Source of the DNA: a bacterium | GTDB lineage: Bacteria > Desulfobacterota > Binatia > UBA12015 | Direction of reading: 5' to 3' | DNA: 51,566 bases | Assembly: GCA_030430245.1 (NCBI GenBank) | Contig: JAUIFY010000008.1 | Coordinates: 1 to 51,566 of the forward strand | Shown: positions 40,846 to 49,653 of the stretch, in pieces | Layout: the number at the start of each line of letters is the position of its first letter | Position numbering within the stretch: the stretch's first letter is position 1 | Program-made: the position numbers and the translations under genes | The notes under the pieces: model-generated | The model's input: the letters and a program-made list of their open reading frames with translations, nothing else | Database searches by the model: none | Told to the model about the DNA's origin: nothing

Positions 40846-41775
40846 ATGTCGCGCGTCGTTCTCACCCTCTTGCTCCTTCCCGCGATCTTCGGCGCCGGAC
40901 CGGCCGTAGCGGACGACCCGCCACAGCTCGCTCGAACGTCGGGCACGATCGAGGTCCGGCACGCGGGGCTCTCGGGGCTCGCGATCGATGGGGATGGGGT
41001 GATCTGGGCCGTACCGGAGCGCGAGCGTCGGCTCGTCCCGCTCCGGCGCGACGGCGATCGTCTCGTTCCGGCCGGCTCCTCCGTGCCCATCGAAGGCGTG
41101 CCCCGCACCCACGACACCGAGGCGATCGCCTGGCTCCCGGACGGCCGCGTCGCTCTCGGGACCGAGACGCGGCGGCCACGCACCGGGGACGAGATCCTCC
41201 TCGCGCGACGCGACGGAGACGTCTTTCGCGTCGACGATCGGATCGTCCTTCCCTACGCTCCCTGGAAGCTGGATGCGCATCCCAACAAGGGCATCGAAGG
41301 GCTCTGCTTCGCGGGCGGCCACCTCGTCGCGGGGCTGGAGATGGCGATGGCACAGGGACGGACCCGCCACGGACCGATCGCCGTCTACTCCCCGAAGGAG
41401 AAGGTGTGGACGGCCTACCGCCTACACCTCACGAGCTCCCGCGGAAAGCTCGCCGCCCTCACCTGCCGCGAAACGGACGACGGCATCGAGGTCCGCGCGA
41501 TCGAGCGCCACTTCGGGACGAGCCACCTGTTGGGGTTCACGATCGCGCTCCCGCCGCGCGAGGGCGTGATCGAGCCCGAGATGCTGGGCTCGCTCTATGG
41601 GACCGACAGCGCGGGGCCGAACTTCGAAGCGATGGCCTGGCTCCCGAACGGCGAGCTCGCGATCGTCGCCGACAATCACTACGGCCGGGTCACGGGGCCG
41701 ATCGACTCGCTGATCGTGTCGCTCGGTCCGGACCATCCGCCGACGACGGCCGAGGCGAAGAGCGCGGACGACTGA
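40846..41775 (+). CDS. Exported phytase-like/esterase-like beta-propeller protein
   Basis: 309 residues, ATG at 40846 with AGGAGGGAG upstream. Signal peptide VVLTLLLLPAIFGAGPAVAD. The remainder fits the phytase-like (esterase-like activity of phytase) fold: LSGLAIDGDGVIWAVPERER, DTEAIAWLPDGRVALGTETR, NKGIEGLCFAGGHLVAGLEM, NFEAMAWLPNGELAIVADNH, each a blade with a conserved acidic residue. Members are exported, and phosphatase activity is known for some only. It is close to the sigma-54 regulator but not clearly co-transcribed. Its TGA touches the transporter's stop codon on the other strand (TGATCA, no gap). Confidence 0.8.
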   Translation: MSRVVLTLLLLPAIFGAGPAVADDPPQLARTSGTIEVRHAGLSGLAIDGDGVIWAVPERERRLVPLRRDGDRLVPAGSSVPIEGVPRTHDTEAIAWLPDGRVALGTETRRPRTGDEILLARRDGDVFRVDDRIVLPYAPWKLDAHPNKGIEGLCFAGGHLVAGLEMAMAQGRTRHGPIAVYSPKEKVWTAYRLHLTSSRGKLAALTCRETDDGIEVRAIERHFGTSHLLGFTIALPPREGVIEPEMLGSLYGTDSAGPNFEAMAWLPNGELAIVADNHYGRVTGPIDSLIVSLGPDHPPTTAEAKSADD

Positions 41776-43176
41776 TCAGCCCTGCATCCGCTCGAGCTCG
41801 ACTCCCTTGGTCTCGTGCACCATCGAGAGCACGAAGAAGACCGACGCGACGGCACACGCCGAGTAGAAGCCGTACGCCCCGGCGAGCCCGACGGACCCGA
41901 GCATCATGGGGAACGTCATCGTGATCGCGAAGTTGGACGCCCACTGGAACAGGCCGGCGACCGCGAGCCCCGAACCGCGAATCTGATTGGGGAACATCTC
42001 GCCGAGCATCACCCACATGACTGGCCCCCACGACAGGTTGAAGAAGAACACGTAGGCGTTTGCCGCGACGAGCGCGACCGCCCCAGCCGTGTCGGTGAGC
42101 ACGAGATTCCCGTCCGGCCCGACCGCGGCGTCCGCGAACGCGTACGTCATCGTGCCGAGCGTCGTCGCCATCCCGATCGAACCGAGCCACAGAAATGGCT
42201 TCCGACCGATCCGATCGATGAGCACCATCGTCACCGCGCACGCAGCGATGCTCACCGCACCCGTGATGACGTTGATGAGAAGGGCGTTGCTCTCCGAGAA
42301 GCCGACCGACTGCCAGAGGACGGCCCCGTAGTAGAACACCACGTTGATCCCGACGAGCTGCTGGAACGTCGCGAGGCCGATGCCCACCCAGACGATGCGA
42401 CGAACGCCTCCCGATTCCGGGTCGAGCAGGTCGCGAAGCGACGGTCGGTGACGATCCGATGCGAGAGACGCATCGATCTCGGCCGCCTTCCGCTCGGCGG
42501 CGTCGACGCCGTAGAGGCGCGCGAGCACCGTGCGCGCATCGGCGGAGCGGCCCTTCAAGACGAGAAAGCGAGGACTCTCGGGGATGAACAGCAGCGCGAC
42601 GAGAAAGACGGTGGCCGGTGCAATCTCGACCCAGAACATCCAACGCCACGCCTCCCACCCGAGCCAGAGCGGGGTAGTGGCCGATCCCGCGATTCCGGCG
42701 AGCGCGTAGTTGCTCGCGAACGCGAAGAAGAGCCCGGTGATGATCGCGATCTGCTGGAGCGTCGAGAGTCCACCGCGAAGCTCCGCCGGGGCGATCTCGC
42801 TGATGTACGCCGGGGCCATGACGCTCGCGGCGCCGACGGCCAGCCCTCCGAGCATCCGATAGAAGACGAACTCGCCCGACGAGCCGGCGACACCCGACCC
42901 CCAGGCGCTCACCACGAAGAAGATCGCCGCGACGAGCAGCAACGAGCGCCGCCCGAACGCATCGGCCAATCGACCGGCGAAGAACGCGCCCACCGCGCAG
43001 CCCAGCAACATGGACGCGACGTTGAATCCGGTCCCGACGCTGTCCGCGTCGAACGCGGTCCGGAGCCCCTCGACCGTCCCGTTGATCACGCCGCTGTCGA
43101 ACCCGAACAGAAACCCGCCGATCGTCGCGACGATACTGATTCGCGCAACGAACCGAAGATCTCCCGCGTCACTCAT
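41776..43176 (-). CDS. MFS sugar porter-type transporter
   Basis: 466 residues with twelve predicted helices. Signatures of the sugar porter family: GGFLFGFDSGVINGTVEGL in helix one, GRLADAFGRRSLLLVAAIFF, PAYISEIAPAELRGGLSTLQ, FIPESPRFLVLKGR before the central loop, ATFQQLVGINVVFYYG in helix seven, DRIGRKPFLWLG and EMFPNQIRGSGLA. The QQ/GIN substrate residues suggest a hexose- or polyol-like cargo by proton symport, but inositol or another sugar cannot be excluded. No sugar catabolic gene adjoins it. Confidence 0.93.
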   Translation of the reverse strand: MSDAGDLRFVARISIVATIGGFLFGFDSGVINGTVEGLRTAFDADSVGTGFNVASMLLGCAVGAFFAGRLADAFGRRSLLLVAAIFFVVSAWGSGVAGSSGEFVFYRMLGGLAVGAASVMAPAYISEIAPAELRGGLSTLQQIAIITGLFFAFASNYALAGIAGSATTPLWLGWEAWRWMFWVEIAPATVFLVALLFIPESPRFLVLKGRSADARTVLARLYGVDAAERKAAEIDASLASDRHRPSLRDLLDPESGGVRRIVWVGIGLATFQQLVGINVVFYYGAVLWQSVGFSESNALLINVITGAVSIAACAVTMVLIDRIGRKPFLWLGSIGMATTLGTMTYAFADAAVGPDGNLVLTDTAGAVALVAANAYVFFFNLSWGPVMWVMLGEMFPNQIRGSGLAVAGLFQWASNFAITMTFPMMLGSVGLAGAYGFYSACAVASVFFVLSMVHETKGVELERMQG

Positions 43177-43228
43177 CCGTTCTCCGAAAGGTCGGCACGT
43201 CGTTTCGTCGCGCGCGGATCCTCCGCCG

Positions 43229-43855
43229 TCAAGACCGCGACGATTCGCCGATCTCGATCTCGCGGAACGTCAGGTTCAGGCGCAGGCCCACGGGGCGACG
43301 GGTCTTCGGAACCGCGTGCCGCCAATGGCTCTGGGTGTCCCCGTCCATCACGAGGAGTGATCCATGCGGCAGGTCGAACGCGACCGGCGCGATCCCGCGA
43401 TCACGGTGCTTCAGGCGGAAGCGGCGCACCGCGCCCAGACTGACCGACGCGATGACCGGACGCGGACCGAGCTCGGACTCGTCGTCGCTGTGCCAGCCCA
43501 TCGAGTCGGCACCGGTGCGATACGCGTTGGCGAGGACCGAGTTGAAGCGGGCTCCGAGGCACTCCTCCAGCCGCCGCCGCACCGACTCCAGAGCGGGCAG
43601 GAGCGGCAGCGGCTCGTAGGTCACCCCGGAGTAGCGATAGCGCGCCCCCGGAACGCCGTACCAGGCCGAGAGCCGCGGCGACGGCATCCGGCGCCCCGCG
43701 ATCCGAACGTGGTGCCGTTCCCACGCGACGCCGGCCCAGAGCTCGTCGAACAACCGATCCGCTTCTGCCGCGCCGAAGAAGCCCGTCCAGAGCCGGAGGC
43801 GACCACCCGCCAGCTCGACCTCGGACGGAGCCCCGCCTCCGCCGGGTCTATCCAC
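43229..43855 (-). CDS. AlkB-like Fe(II)/2-oxoglutarate dioxygenase
   Basis: 208 residues from a GTG at 43855 overlapping the MerR gene stop. The double-stranded beta-helix has the Fe ligands His122 and Asp124 in MGWHSDDES and His180 in HWRHAVPK, and the 2-oxoglutarate/AlkB motif R-x5-R in GLRLNLTFR. SLLVMDGDTQSHW is also an AlkB feature, and FNSVLANAYRTGADSMGWHS matches ABH2-like members. It likely removes alkyl groups from nucleic acid bases. Its place behind a ferritin-like oxygenase and a MerR regulator suggests induction with that pair, perhaps against damage made by the oxygenase or its substrate. Confidence 0.93.
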   Translation of the reverse strand: MDRPGGGGAPSEVELAGGRLRLWTGFFGAAEADRLFDELWAGVAWERHHVRIAGRRMPSPRLSAWYGVPGARYRYSGVTYEPLPLLPALESVRRRLEECLGARFNSVLANAYRTGADSMGWHSDDESELGPRPVIASVSLGAVRRFRLKHRDRGIAPVAFDLPHGSLLVMDGDTQSHWRHAVPKTRRPVGLRLNLTFREIEIGESSRS

Positions 43856-44636
43856 GCTTCGGAGCACGCTTGCGGCCACGACTCGGCGGTTCGACGTCGC
43901 CCTCGGCGATGAGCCGCAGAAGGATGTTCTTCCGAAGCTGCACGATGATCTGGCCGACGAGATCGATCGCGCGCTCGGCCATGTCGACCGCCGCCTCCCC
44001 CGTGACGCGTCCGGCGACACCCTTGGTGAACAAGCGAAGCTCCTCACGCGCGAGCCACTCCACCATGTCGACGTAGATGCCGTACTGCTCGGGGCGAAAC
44101 CCGGCGTCCGGCGTGAACCCCGCCCGGCGCAGCTCGGCCCAGATCTCGACGAGCTGAAGGGAGGACGGCTCGAGCCAGTCCGCGCCGCGCTTCTTCGCGA
44201 TCTCGATCGCGCGCGTGGCCGCGAACGCGCGGATGTCCGCCGGCGGAATGTCGCAGCGCCGGGAGACGCTCGCGACGCTCTCGCCCTCGGAAGCGGGCGC
44301 ACCCTCGACCTGCGGGAAGAGCTTGCCATCGAGCTCGAGCAGCGCGTCGACCTCGGTCCGCGACAGCTCCTCGTCGTCGGCGACGATCCGACGGATGACG
44401 CTCAACGGCAGATAGCGCTTCTCTTGCAGCTCCTTGATGAAGCGAATCCGCTCGACGAACGCCTCATCGTACCAGGCGACGTTTTTGGCGGGCCGCTCGG
44501 GCTCGGGGAGCAGTCCCTCGCGAATGTAGAAGCGAATGGCCTCCCGACCGACCCCCGTACGGGCCTCGAGATCCTTCATCTTGAGTCGCGCGGGCGGCTC
44601 GGGCTCCGTGGTCGGAGTCGGGCGTTCGACGGGCAC
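43848..44636 (-). CDS. MerR-family regulator with long C-terminal domain
   Basis: 262 residues from a GTG at 44636, ten bases past the oxygenase stop; an ATG at 44579 is the alternative start. MerR HTH: MKDLEARTGVGREAIRFYIR EGLLPEPERP, then VERIRFIKELQEKRYLPLSV. A further helical domain (~150 residues: ADWLEPSSLQLVEIWAELRR, LFTKGVAGRVTGEAAVDMAE) may bind ligand and resembles the C-terminal half of TetR-like sensors. It is encoded in the operon it probably controls, with a 40-bp palindrome before the first gene. It ends in an Arg/Lys-rich tail. Confidence 0.87.
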   Translation of the reverse strand: MPVERPTPTTEPEPPARLKMKDLEARTGVGREAIRFYIREGLLPEPERPAKNVAWYDEAFVERIRFIKELQEKRYLPLSVIRRIVADDEELSRTEVDALLELDGKLFPQVEGAPASEGESVASVSRRCDIPPADIRAFAATRAIEIAKKRGADWLEPSSLQLVEIWAELRRAGFTPDAGFRPEQYGIYVDMVEWLAREELRLFTKGVAGRVTGEAAVDMAERAIDLVGQIIVQLRKNILLRLIAEGDVEPPSRGRKRAPKRG

Positions 44637-44646
44637 GCCCTCGTTA

Positions 44647-45726
44647 CTAGCTCGCCTGCGCCAGGGCGGCGACCTCTTCGACGTTCCGGCGACGCATGTC
44701 GTACTCGAGGGCGATCTGCTCGTCGTTCGCCATGAGCGCCTCGAGATCCGCGTCCGCGTACTCGAGGATGCCCATGTCGGCGTAGGCCTTCTGGATCCGC
44801 GGCCCCCAGAGACCGATGTCCTTGATCGTCGGCACGATTCGGGTGAAGAGCGCCGCACGATACATCTTCATGAACTCGGACCGGTCGGTCGCGCCCTTGC
44901 ACGCGTCGAGAGGCAGCCCGAGCGTCTTCCACACCTCGTCTCCGAGGAATCGATCCCGTAGGAGGTAGCAGCCCTCGACGACGAACTCCTCACGCTCGTC
45001 GCGCTCCTTCTGCGTGAGCTCGGGATAGAAGTCGCGCAGCGCCAGCCGACCGAAGGCGACGTGACGCGCCTCGTCCTGCATCACGTAGGCCGTGACGGAC
45101 GAGACGAGCTCGTTCTGAGCGTGGTCGCGAATCATGCCGAACGCCGCGAGCGCCACGCCCTCGATCAGGACCTGCATGCCGAGATAGGTGATGTCCCAGC
45201 GCGAGTCGGTGAGCGTGTCGTCGAGCAGTGCCTTCAGGTACGGGTTGATCGGATAGACGAGGTCGTACTTCTCGTGGAGGAGGCGGGAGTACGCCTCGAC
45301 GTGCCGCGCCTCGTCGATGACCTGGGTCGACGCGTAGAACTTGGCGTCCATGTGCGGGACCTGTTGAACGATCTTGGCCGTGCAGAGGAGCGCACCCTGC
45401 TCGCCGTGCAGGAACTGCGACAGCTGCCAGGACTGGAAGTGGCGACGCACCTCGGTGCGGGCCGCGTCGTCCAGGCCCTCCCAGATGTCGCTGCCGTAGA
45501 TGCCGAGAACCTCGTCCGGCAGTCCGGCCGGATTGCCGGGATCGAGATCCCGGGACCAATCGATGCGGTCGGCGGCGTCCCATTGAAGCCGCTTCCCCTT
45601 GTCGTAGAGGCCGAGGAGCTTGTCGCGGCCGTCGTCGTACTCCCACCGGAACGTGGTGTCGAAGGACTGCGTGACGTCCCACTTCAGGGGATCGGGGCGA
45701 TTCGTATAGCGCTCTTCGGTCGACAT
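44647..45726 (-). CDS. Ferritin-like di-iron oxygenase (AurF/R2-like)
   Basis: 359 residues. The ferritin fold with two EExxH-like halves is clear: FLHGEQGALLCTAKIV (Glu109) and STQVIDEARHVEAYSRLL (Glu139, His142), then QVLIEGVALAAFGMI (Glu189) and AYVMQDEARHVAFGRLAL (Glu219, His222). This is the ligand set of a carboxylate-bridged di-iron centre, as in R2 proteins, fatty-acid desaturases and AurF-type N-oxygenases. Chemistry on an amine, alkane or fatty acyl substrate is possible; the sequence does not choose. It heads the operon with MerR and AlkB, and has GGGAGGAAGG before its ATG. Confidence 0.87.
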   Translation of the reverse strand: MSTEERYTNRPDPLKWDVTQSFDTTFRWEYDDGRDKLLGLYDKGKRLQWDAADRIDWSRDLDPGNPAGLPDEVLGIYGSDIWEGLDDAARTEVRRHFQSWQLSQFLHGEQGALLCTAKIVQQVPHMDAKFYASTQVIDEARHVEAYSRLLHEKYDLVYPINPYLKALLDDTLTDSRWDITYLGMQVLIEGVALAAFGMIRDHAQNELVSSVTAYVMQDEARHVAFGRLALRDFYPELTQKERDEREEFVVEGCYLLRDRFLGDEVWKTLGLPLDACKGATDRSEFMKMYRAALFTRIVPTIKDIGLWGPRIQKAYADMGILEYADADLEALMANDEQIALEYDMRRRNVEEVAALAQAS

Positions 45727-45746
45727 GGCCTTCCTCCCGAGACTCG

Positions 45747-45796
45747 TCTCGATTGCGTAGTACGTACGACTACTACGTATTCGAGAGGCGAGTCAA
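45747..45796 (-). promoter_or_regulatory. Promoter with 40-bp palindrome before the di-iron oxygenase operon
   Basis: TTGACT (minus strand, 45791-45796) is a near-perfect -35 box. Directly downstream is a 40-bp imperfect palindrome centred at 45766.5: outer arms TCTCGA/TCGAGA (45747-45752, 45781-45786) and inner arms CGTAGTA/TACTACG (45756-45762, 45771-45777), 14 of 20 pairs in all. It covers the spacer and -10 zone, the usual place for a MerR-type operator. The MerR gene is second in the operon. Confidence 0.65.
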
Positions 45797-45835
45797 GCCC
45801 GAACCGGCGCCACTGTGATAGGAGCGGGTCCCGGG

Positions 45836-47716
45836 ATGCGTCGCTGGCAGATCGGTCCGGTGCTCGGGGCCCTTTTCGCGCTCTCGGGAGCGGGCTGCGC
45901 CGACCGGGCCCTCCCCCCGAGCGACCTCACCGAGGTCCTCGCGGGGCCCCGCGGACTCGCGGTTTGCCCCACGCTCCGCCCCCTCGAGCCCGACACGATC
46001 GCCGCCACCGAACGGACGTGCCAGGCCGCCATCGCGCGGGCCGGCACGGCCTACGTCGTCGCCCTGCTCCGCGGCGAGCATGCCTGCGTCGATACGAATC
46101 ACCCGGGCCCCGAGGTCGCCGGAGATCCGGTCCACCCGTGCGTCGGACTCCGCGCGCTGTCGACCGGCTCGTTCCGAGAGCCGTCGGACGAGCGCGCCGC
46201 GGCCGCGACGCGACGCGCGGCCGAGGACTTCGAGCGGGAGATCCGCGCGGCGTGCGACGACGCGACGATGGCACGGCTGGCCGCCTGCTCGGAGACCGTG
46301 GACGGCCTGGTAGAGTGTCTCCGCGCGGACCATTGGGAGGCCGCGCAGCTCCTGCTCCGCGAGCAGTACGGCGACCTCCTGCCGCTGGACGACGAGTCGG
46401 CCCGCGCGTGCCGCGCCCGCGTGGGCGCTGCCTCGGTCGATCTCCTCGAGACACAGGCGAGCGCCATCGCCGACTGCCTCCTGGCCCCTCCGCCGGAGGA
46501 AGTGGCGTCACGCGCACGACGTTGCTTCGGAGAGGTCGCGAACGGCGTCGTCGCATCGCCCACGGACCGGAAGACGGCCGACGCTCTCGCGCAATCCGCC
46601 CGCGTGTTCCGCGAGGCCATCCGCGACGCGTGCGACGAGGTGCACGTTCCGTCGGTCGACTCGTGCGGACGCGACCTCGCGTCCATGGAGGAATGCCTCC
46701 TGTGCGCGCACCGACGCGAAGCCATGTACGTCGTGCAGTCGCAGTTCGGCGGCCGCCCCACCTCCCCCAAGACCGACTTCATCGACTGGGGCACGCTGCG
46801 CAACCCGGTCGTCGGCTGGGACGACCGCCGCATCAAGGACCAGGTGATGGCGTTCCACGACGACCACTTCTGGGTGATCGGCTCGATCGCGTTCGAGGAC
46901 GACGATGACCACGCGGTCGCCGTCCCGACGTACGTGCGCTCGGACGACTGGCGGAGCTGGGAGGAGATCCCCGCCCCCGAGGGGGGCTTGGGCTCGCCCG
47001 ACCTGACGTTCCACGACGGCGTCTGGCACGTCGTCTTCCAGCACCCCGACCCGCTCGTCCCGGAGAGCCGGCGCCTCTTCTGGACGACGACGCCCGATCT
47101 CCTGACATGGACGCCCCGCGTCGAGATCGCCCCGAACGTCCTCGAGGAGCGATCGATCATCGACGGAGCGCTCGCCCGCAAGAACGGCCGCACTCACCTC
47201 CTCCTCAAGTGGCGCGTGGAGGACCTCCCGTGGATCGCCATCACGGCGGACGACGACCTCACGGCGCCGTGGCCCGTCGACGGCCGGCTGGTGGCCGGCA
47301 CCGAGCAAGCGTTTCACGGCTTCGCCGAGAACGGACAGTTCATCGAGGTCGACGGGCGCATCCACATGCTCGCGACGGCCCGCGATCCCGAGGGCTTCCG
47401 GTGTGGAAGCATCTACACGTGCTCCCACGAGCCCTTCCTCTACGACTTTGCCGTCGGCGACGGCAGCGCAGTCGAAGACTGGAGCCACTGGCGCCACAAG
47501 ACGCAGCTGCGCATCCCCTACGAGGACTGGAACCGGGTCATGCACGCAAACACCGGCTTCCTCACCGACTGGCGCGCCCACGACGGCTTCTTCTACCTCT
47601 CCTACTCGGGCTCCCTCGATCACGAGAGCTTCGCCGGCCGCGGCCACGGTAAGATCGGACTCGCGCGATCTCGCGACCTCATGCACTGGCGCCTCCCCGG
47701 CGACCTCCGCGACTGA
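45836..47716 (+). CDS. Probable lipoprotein: Cys-rich helical repeats plus propeller domain
   Basis: 626 residues from ATG 45836 with GGAGCGGG upstream. The N-terminus (RRWQIGPVLGALFALSGAGC) is a signal with possible lipid Cys21, though the lipobox is poor. Residues ~50-310 hold three related helical units with paired cysteines: FEREIRAACDDATMARLAAC, then VECLRADHWEAAQLLLREQY; and FREAIRDACDEVHVPSVDSC, then MEECLLCAHRREAMYVVQSQ. From ~315 begins a five-bladed propeller like glycoside hydrolase 43/32 proteins: DDHFWVIGSIAF, TYVRSDDWRSWEEIPAPE, SPDLTFHDGVWHVVFQHPD, ARSRDLMHWRLPGDL. Catalytic acids cannot be assigned. I know of no family with this fusion. Confidence 0.72.
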   Translation: MRRWQIGPVLGALFALSGAGCADRALPPSDLTEVLAGPRGLAVCPTLRPLEPDTIAATERTCQAAIARAGTAYVVALLRGEHACVDTNHPGPEVAGDPVHPCVGLRALSTGSFREPSDERAAAATRRAAEDFEREIRAACDDATMARLAACSETVDGLVECLRADHWEAAQLLLREQYGDLLPLDDESARACRARVGAASVDLLETQASAIADCLLAPPPEEVASRARRCFGEVANGVVASPTDRKTADALAQSARVFREAIRDACDEVHVPSVDSCGRDLASMEECLLCAHRREAMYVVQSQFGGRPTSPKTDFIDWGTLRNPVVGWDDRRIKDQVMAFHDDHFWVIGSIAFEDDDDHAVAVPTYVRSDDWRSWEEIPAPEGGLGSPDLTFHDGVWHVVFQHPDPLVPESRRLFWTTTPDLLTWTPRVEIAPNVLEERSIIDGALARKNGRTHLLLKWRVEDLPWIAITADDDLTAPWPVDGRLVAGTEQAFHGFAENGQFIEVDGRIHMLATARDPEGFRCGSIYTCSHEPFLYDFAVGDGSAVEDWSHWRHKTQLRIPYEDWNRVMHANTGFLTDWRAHDGFFYLSYSGSLDHESFAGRGHGKIGLARSRDLMHWRLPGDLRD

Positions 47717-47731
47717 CGCCGGCGCGACGAA

Positions 47732-47754
47732 CGCGCCACGCGCCGTGTGGCGCG
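47732..47754. terminator. Hairpin between convergent genes, probable bidirectional terminator
   Basis: CGCGCCAC and GTGGCGCG form a perfect 8-bp stem with a 7-base loop, 16 bases past the lipoprotein stop and 54 bases before the opposing stop at 47808. No T-run. Confidence 0.55.
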
Positions 47755-47807
47755 GGCACGGCCGTGCGATCGCCGCGGACCACCGGTCTTCCGAGACGCC
47801 GCGAACC

Positions 47808-49565
47808 TCAGTCCAGCGCGAGCCAGCGCAGAGCCACGGCGAGCTTCCGCGGATCCGCCCGCCCCGGGGGGCGCGCATCCGGCAGCCGTAGCCGCAGCAC
47901 CTGCACGTCGCCGCCGGTCCAGGCGGACGCCGGCACGTCGACCACGAGCGGAAAAGCGGCGGGACCTCGCGCGGCCTCGAACAACGTCGCGCCGTTGAGC
48001 TCGAGCGTCAGACTCTGCTGCCCCATCGTCCGCGCATCGATCGAAAGGCGCCGTGGACGCTCCCCCGGTGGGAGGCGGAAGTGGATCTCCGCGAGGTGCC
48101 CGCGGCTCCAGCGGTGCTCGGCCTCGGGGTGCGACCAGCCCGCGAAGACGACGCTCGACGCATCGAAGGGGACCCGCTCGCCGACGGGAATCGTCGCGTC
48201 GTAGGCCGCGAGCGCAGCCCGAACCGCCGCACGATCCAGTCGCTCGGCACGTGCGTCCCACGACGCACTCGTCTGCAAGAACGGCGGATCGCTCCAATCG
48301 AAGAGCCGCTCCGGCGCCTCGTCGATGGACGGCATCGTGTTCCAGTAGGCCGTGTAGGGGTTGTAGAGCCCCTGGACGGCGTGCACGAAGACGCCCCAGG
48401 CCAAGAGCGCGACCATCAGCCAGGCCGTCGGCCGCGATCGCGAGAGGACCCTCGCCGCAAAGACCACGAAGAACACGTAGAGCGCCGGCAGGACGTCGGC
48501 CATGAACCGGGGCCCGTAGGAGTAGCCACCCCACCAGTGCGGGAAGCTCGAGACCGCGATCCAGTGGAGCACCGGCCAGACCAGGAGAATCGCGACCGGA
48601 CCGCGACCTCGGAGTGCCTCCCTCGTCGTTCCCGGCATCAGCAGGGGCAAGAGCAGAAACGGCGAGTAGACGAACAGTCCCCGTGCCGGACTGAAGAGAT
48701 TGCCGAAGGCGGCGGTCGACCAGCTCCCACCGTCGAGCCGCTTTGGCATGTAGTACCCCGGAAGTGGCTCTCCGAACTCGGCCCACGAGAGGAGGGAGAA
48801 CCCGGCGAGGAGCAACGCGACGACGAGTCCCGTCCGGATCGCGCCTCGCAGATCGCGAGCAGCGACGAAGAGGATCAGCGTGGGCGCGAGCAGCGCGAGC
48901 GTCGGGCGGCAAAGATAGGCGGAGAACAGCAGCACCCCGAGCACCAGGGCATGAACCGCGCCACCCGTCTCGCTCGCCCGAAGCACGTGCCACAGTGCCG
49001 CCAGAGCGACGACGGCCGCGAGATCGTGCGACCACAGCGCCGTCGCCATCGTGCTCGCGTAGGACGTACCGGCCCAGAACGCCCCGGCGAGGAGCACACT
49101 CGGCCAGAACGGCAGCCACACGCGCGCGATCGCGAACAGAAGGACGAGGATCGCGACGGCCAGGCCCGCGGCGAGCCACCGTTGCGCGAGGCGATCGTGC
49201 TCGGGCATGCGCCAGCCGAGCGCGTTCAACCCGGCGACGTACGGGATCGCGAACAACGACGTCCCGAGCGGCGGGTAGTAGTACACGTGCCCTCCCTTCG
49301 CCTCGAGGACGTTGGCGTACCGCACCACGTTCTCGCCGTAGGCATCCAAGCGAAGCGTACCGTGGTCGAGGACGGACTGACTCACGAGAAGCGAGCCGAG
49401 CGAGTCCGAACCGGTGTAGTCCACGCGAGCGGCGAGAACGAGCACGACGACCGCCCCGCAGAACAGGACGAGAGCGAACGCGCGGGCGCCCGCGTCGATC
49501 ACGAGCCGAAGCTCCGCGATTCGGTACACCGAGAACCGGGCGGCTCGCCCGGAGCGCCCTGACAA
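47808..49565 (-). CDS. Polytopic GT-C-like membrane glycosyltransferase
   Basis: 585 residues if started at the TTG at 49565; a GTG at 49529 (573 residues) is equally likely because neither has a clear ribosome site. About eleven membrane helices are followed by a ~150-residue C-terminal domain of beta sandwich type (HLAEIHFRLPPGERPRRLSI, GQQSLTLELNGATLF). The first periplasmic loop DYTGSDSLGSLLVSQSVLDH has acidic residues where GT-C enzymes bind polyprenyl-phosphate sugar, and a HWWGGYSYGPRFMADVLPAL stretch recalls PMT/ArnT-like proteins. It lies at the start of the glycan genes but on the opposite strand. Acceptor unknown. Confidence 0.75.
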   Translation of the reverse strand: MSGRSGRAARFSVYRIAELRLVIDAGARAFALVLFCGAVVVLVLAARVDYTGSDSLGSLLVSQSVLDHGTLRLDAYGENVVRYANVLEAKGGHVYYYPPLGTSLFAIPYVAGLNALGWRMPEHDRLAQRWLAAGLAVAILVLLFAIARVWLPFWPSVLLAGAFWAGTSYASTMATALWSHDLAAVVALAALWHVLRASETGGAVHALVLGVLLFSAYLCRPTLALLAPTLILFVAARDLRGAIRTGLVVALLLAGFSLLSWAEFGEPLPGYYMPKRLDGGSWSTAAFGNLFSPARGLFVYSPFLLLPLLMPGTTREALRGRGPVAILLVWPVLHWIAVSSFPHWWGGYSYGPRFMADVLPALYVFFVVFAARVLSRSRPTAWLMVALLAWGVFVHAVQGLYNPYTAYWNTMPSIDEAPERLFDWSDPPFLQTSASWDARAERLDRAAVRAALAAYDATIPVGERVPFDASSVVFAGWSHPEAEHRWSRGHLAEIHFRLPPGERPRRLSIDARTMGQQSLTLELNGATLFEAARGPAAFPLVVDVPASAWTGGDVQVLRLRLPDARPPGRADPRKLAVALRWLALD

Positions 49566-49653
49566 CGTCGGTCGACGAACACGACAGCCTCGGCGTGCCT
49601 TAGCGCGGGTCGCACGTCGACGCCAGCAGCCGCGAGAGCGCTCGTCGGATAGA

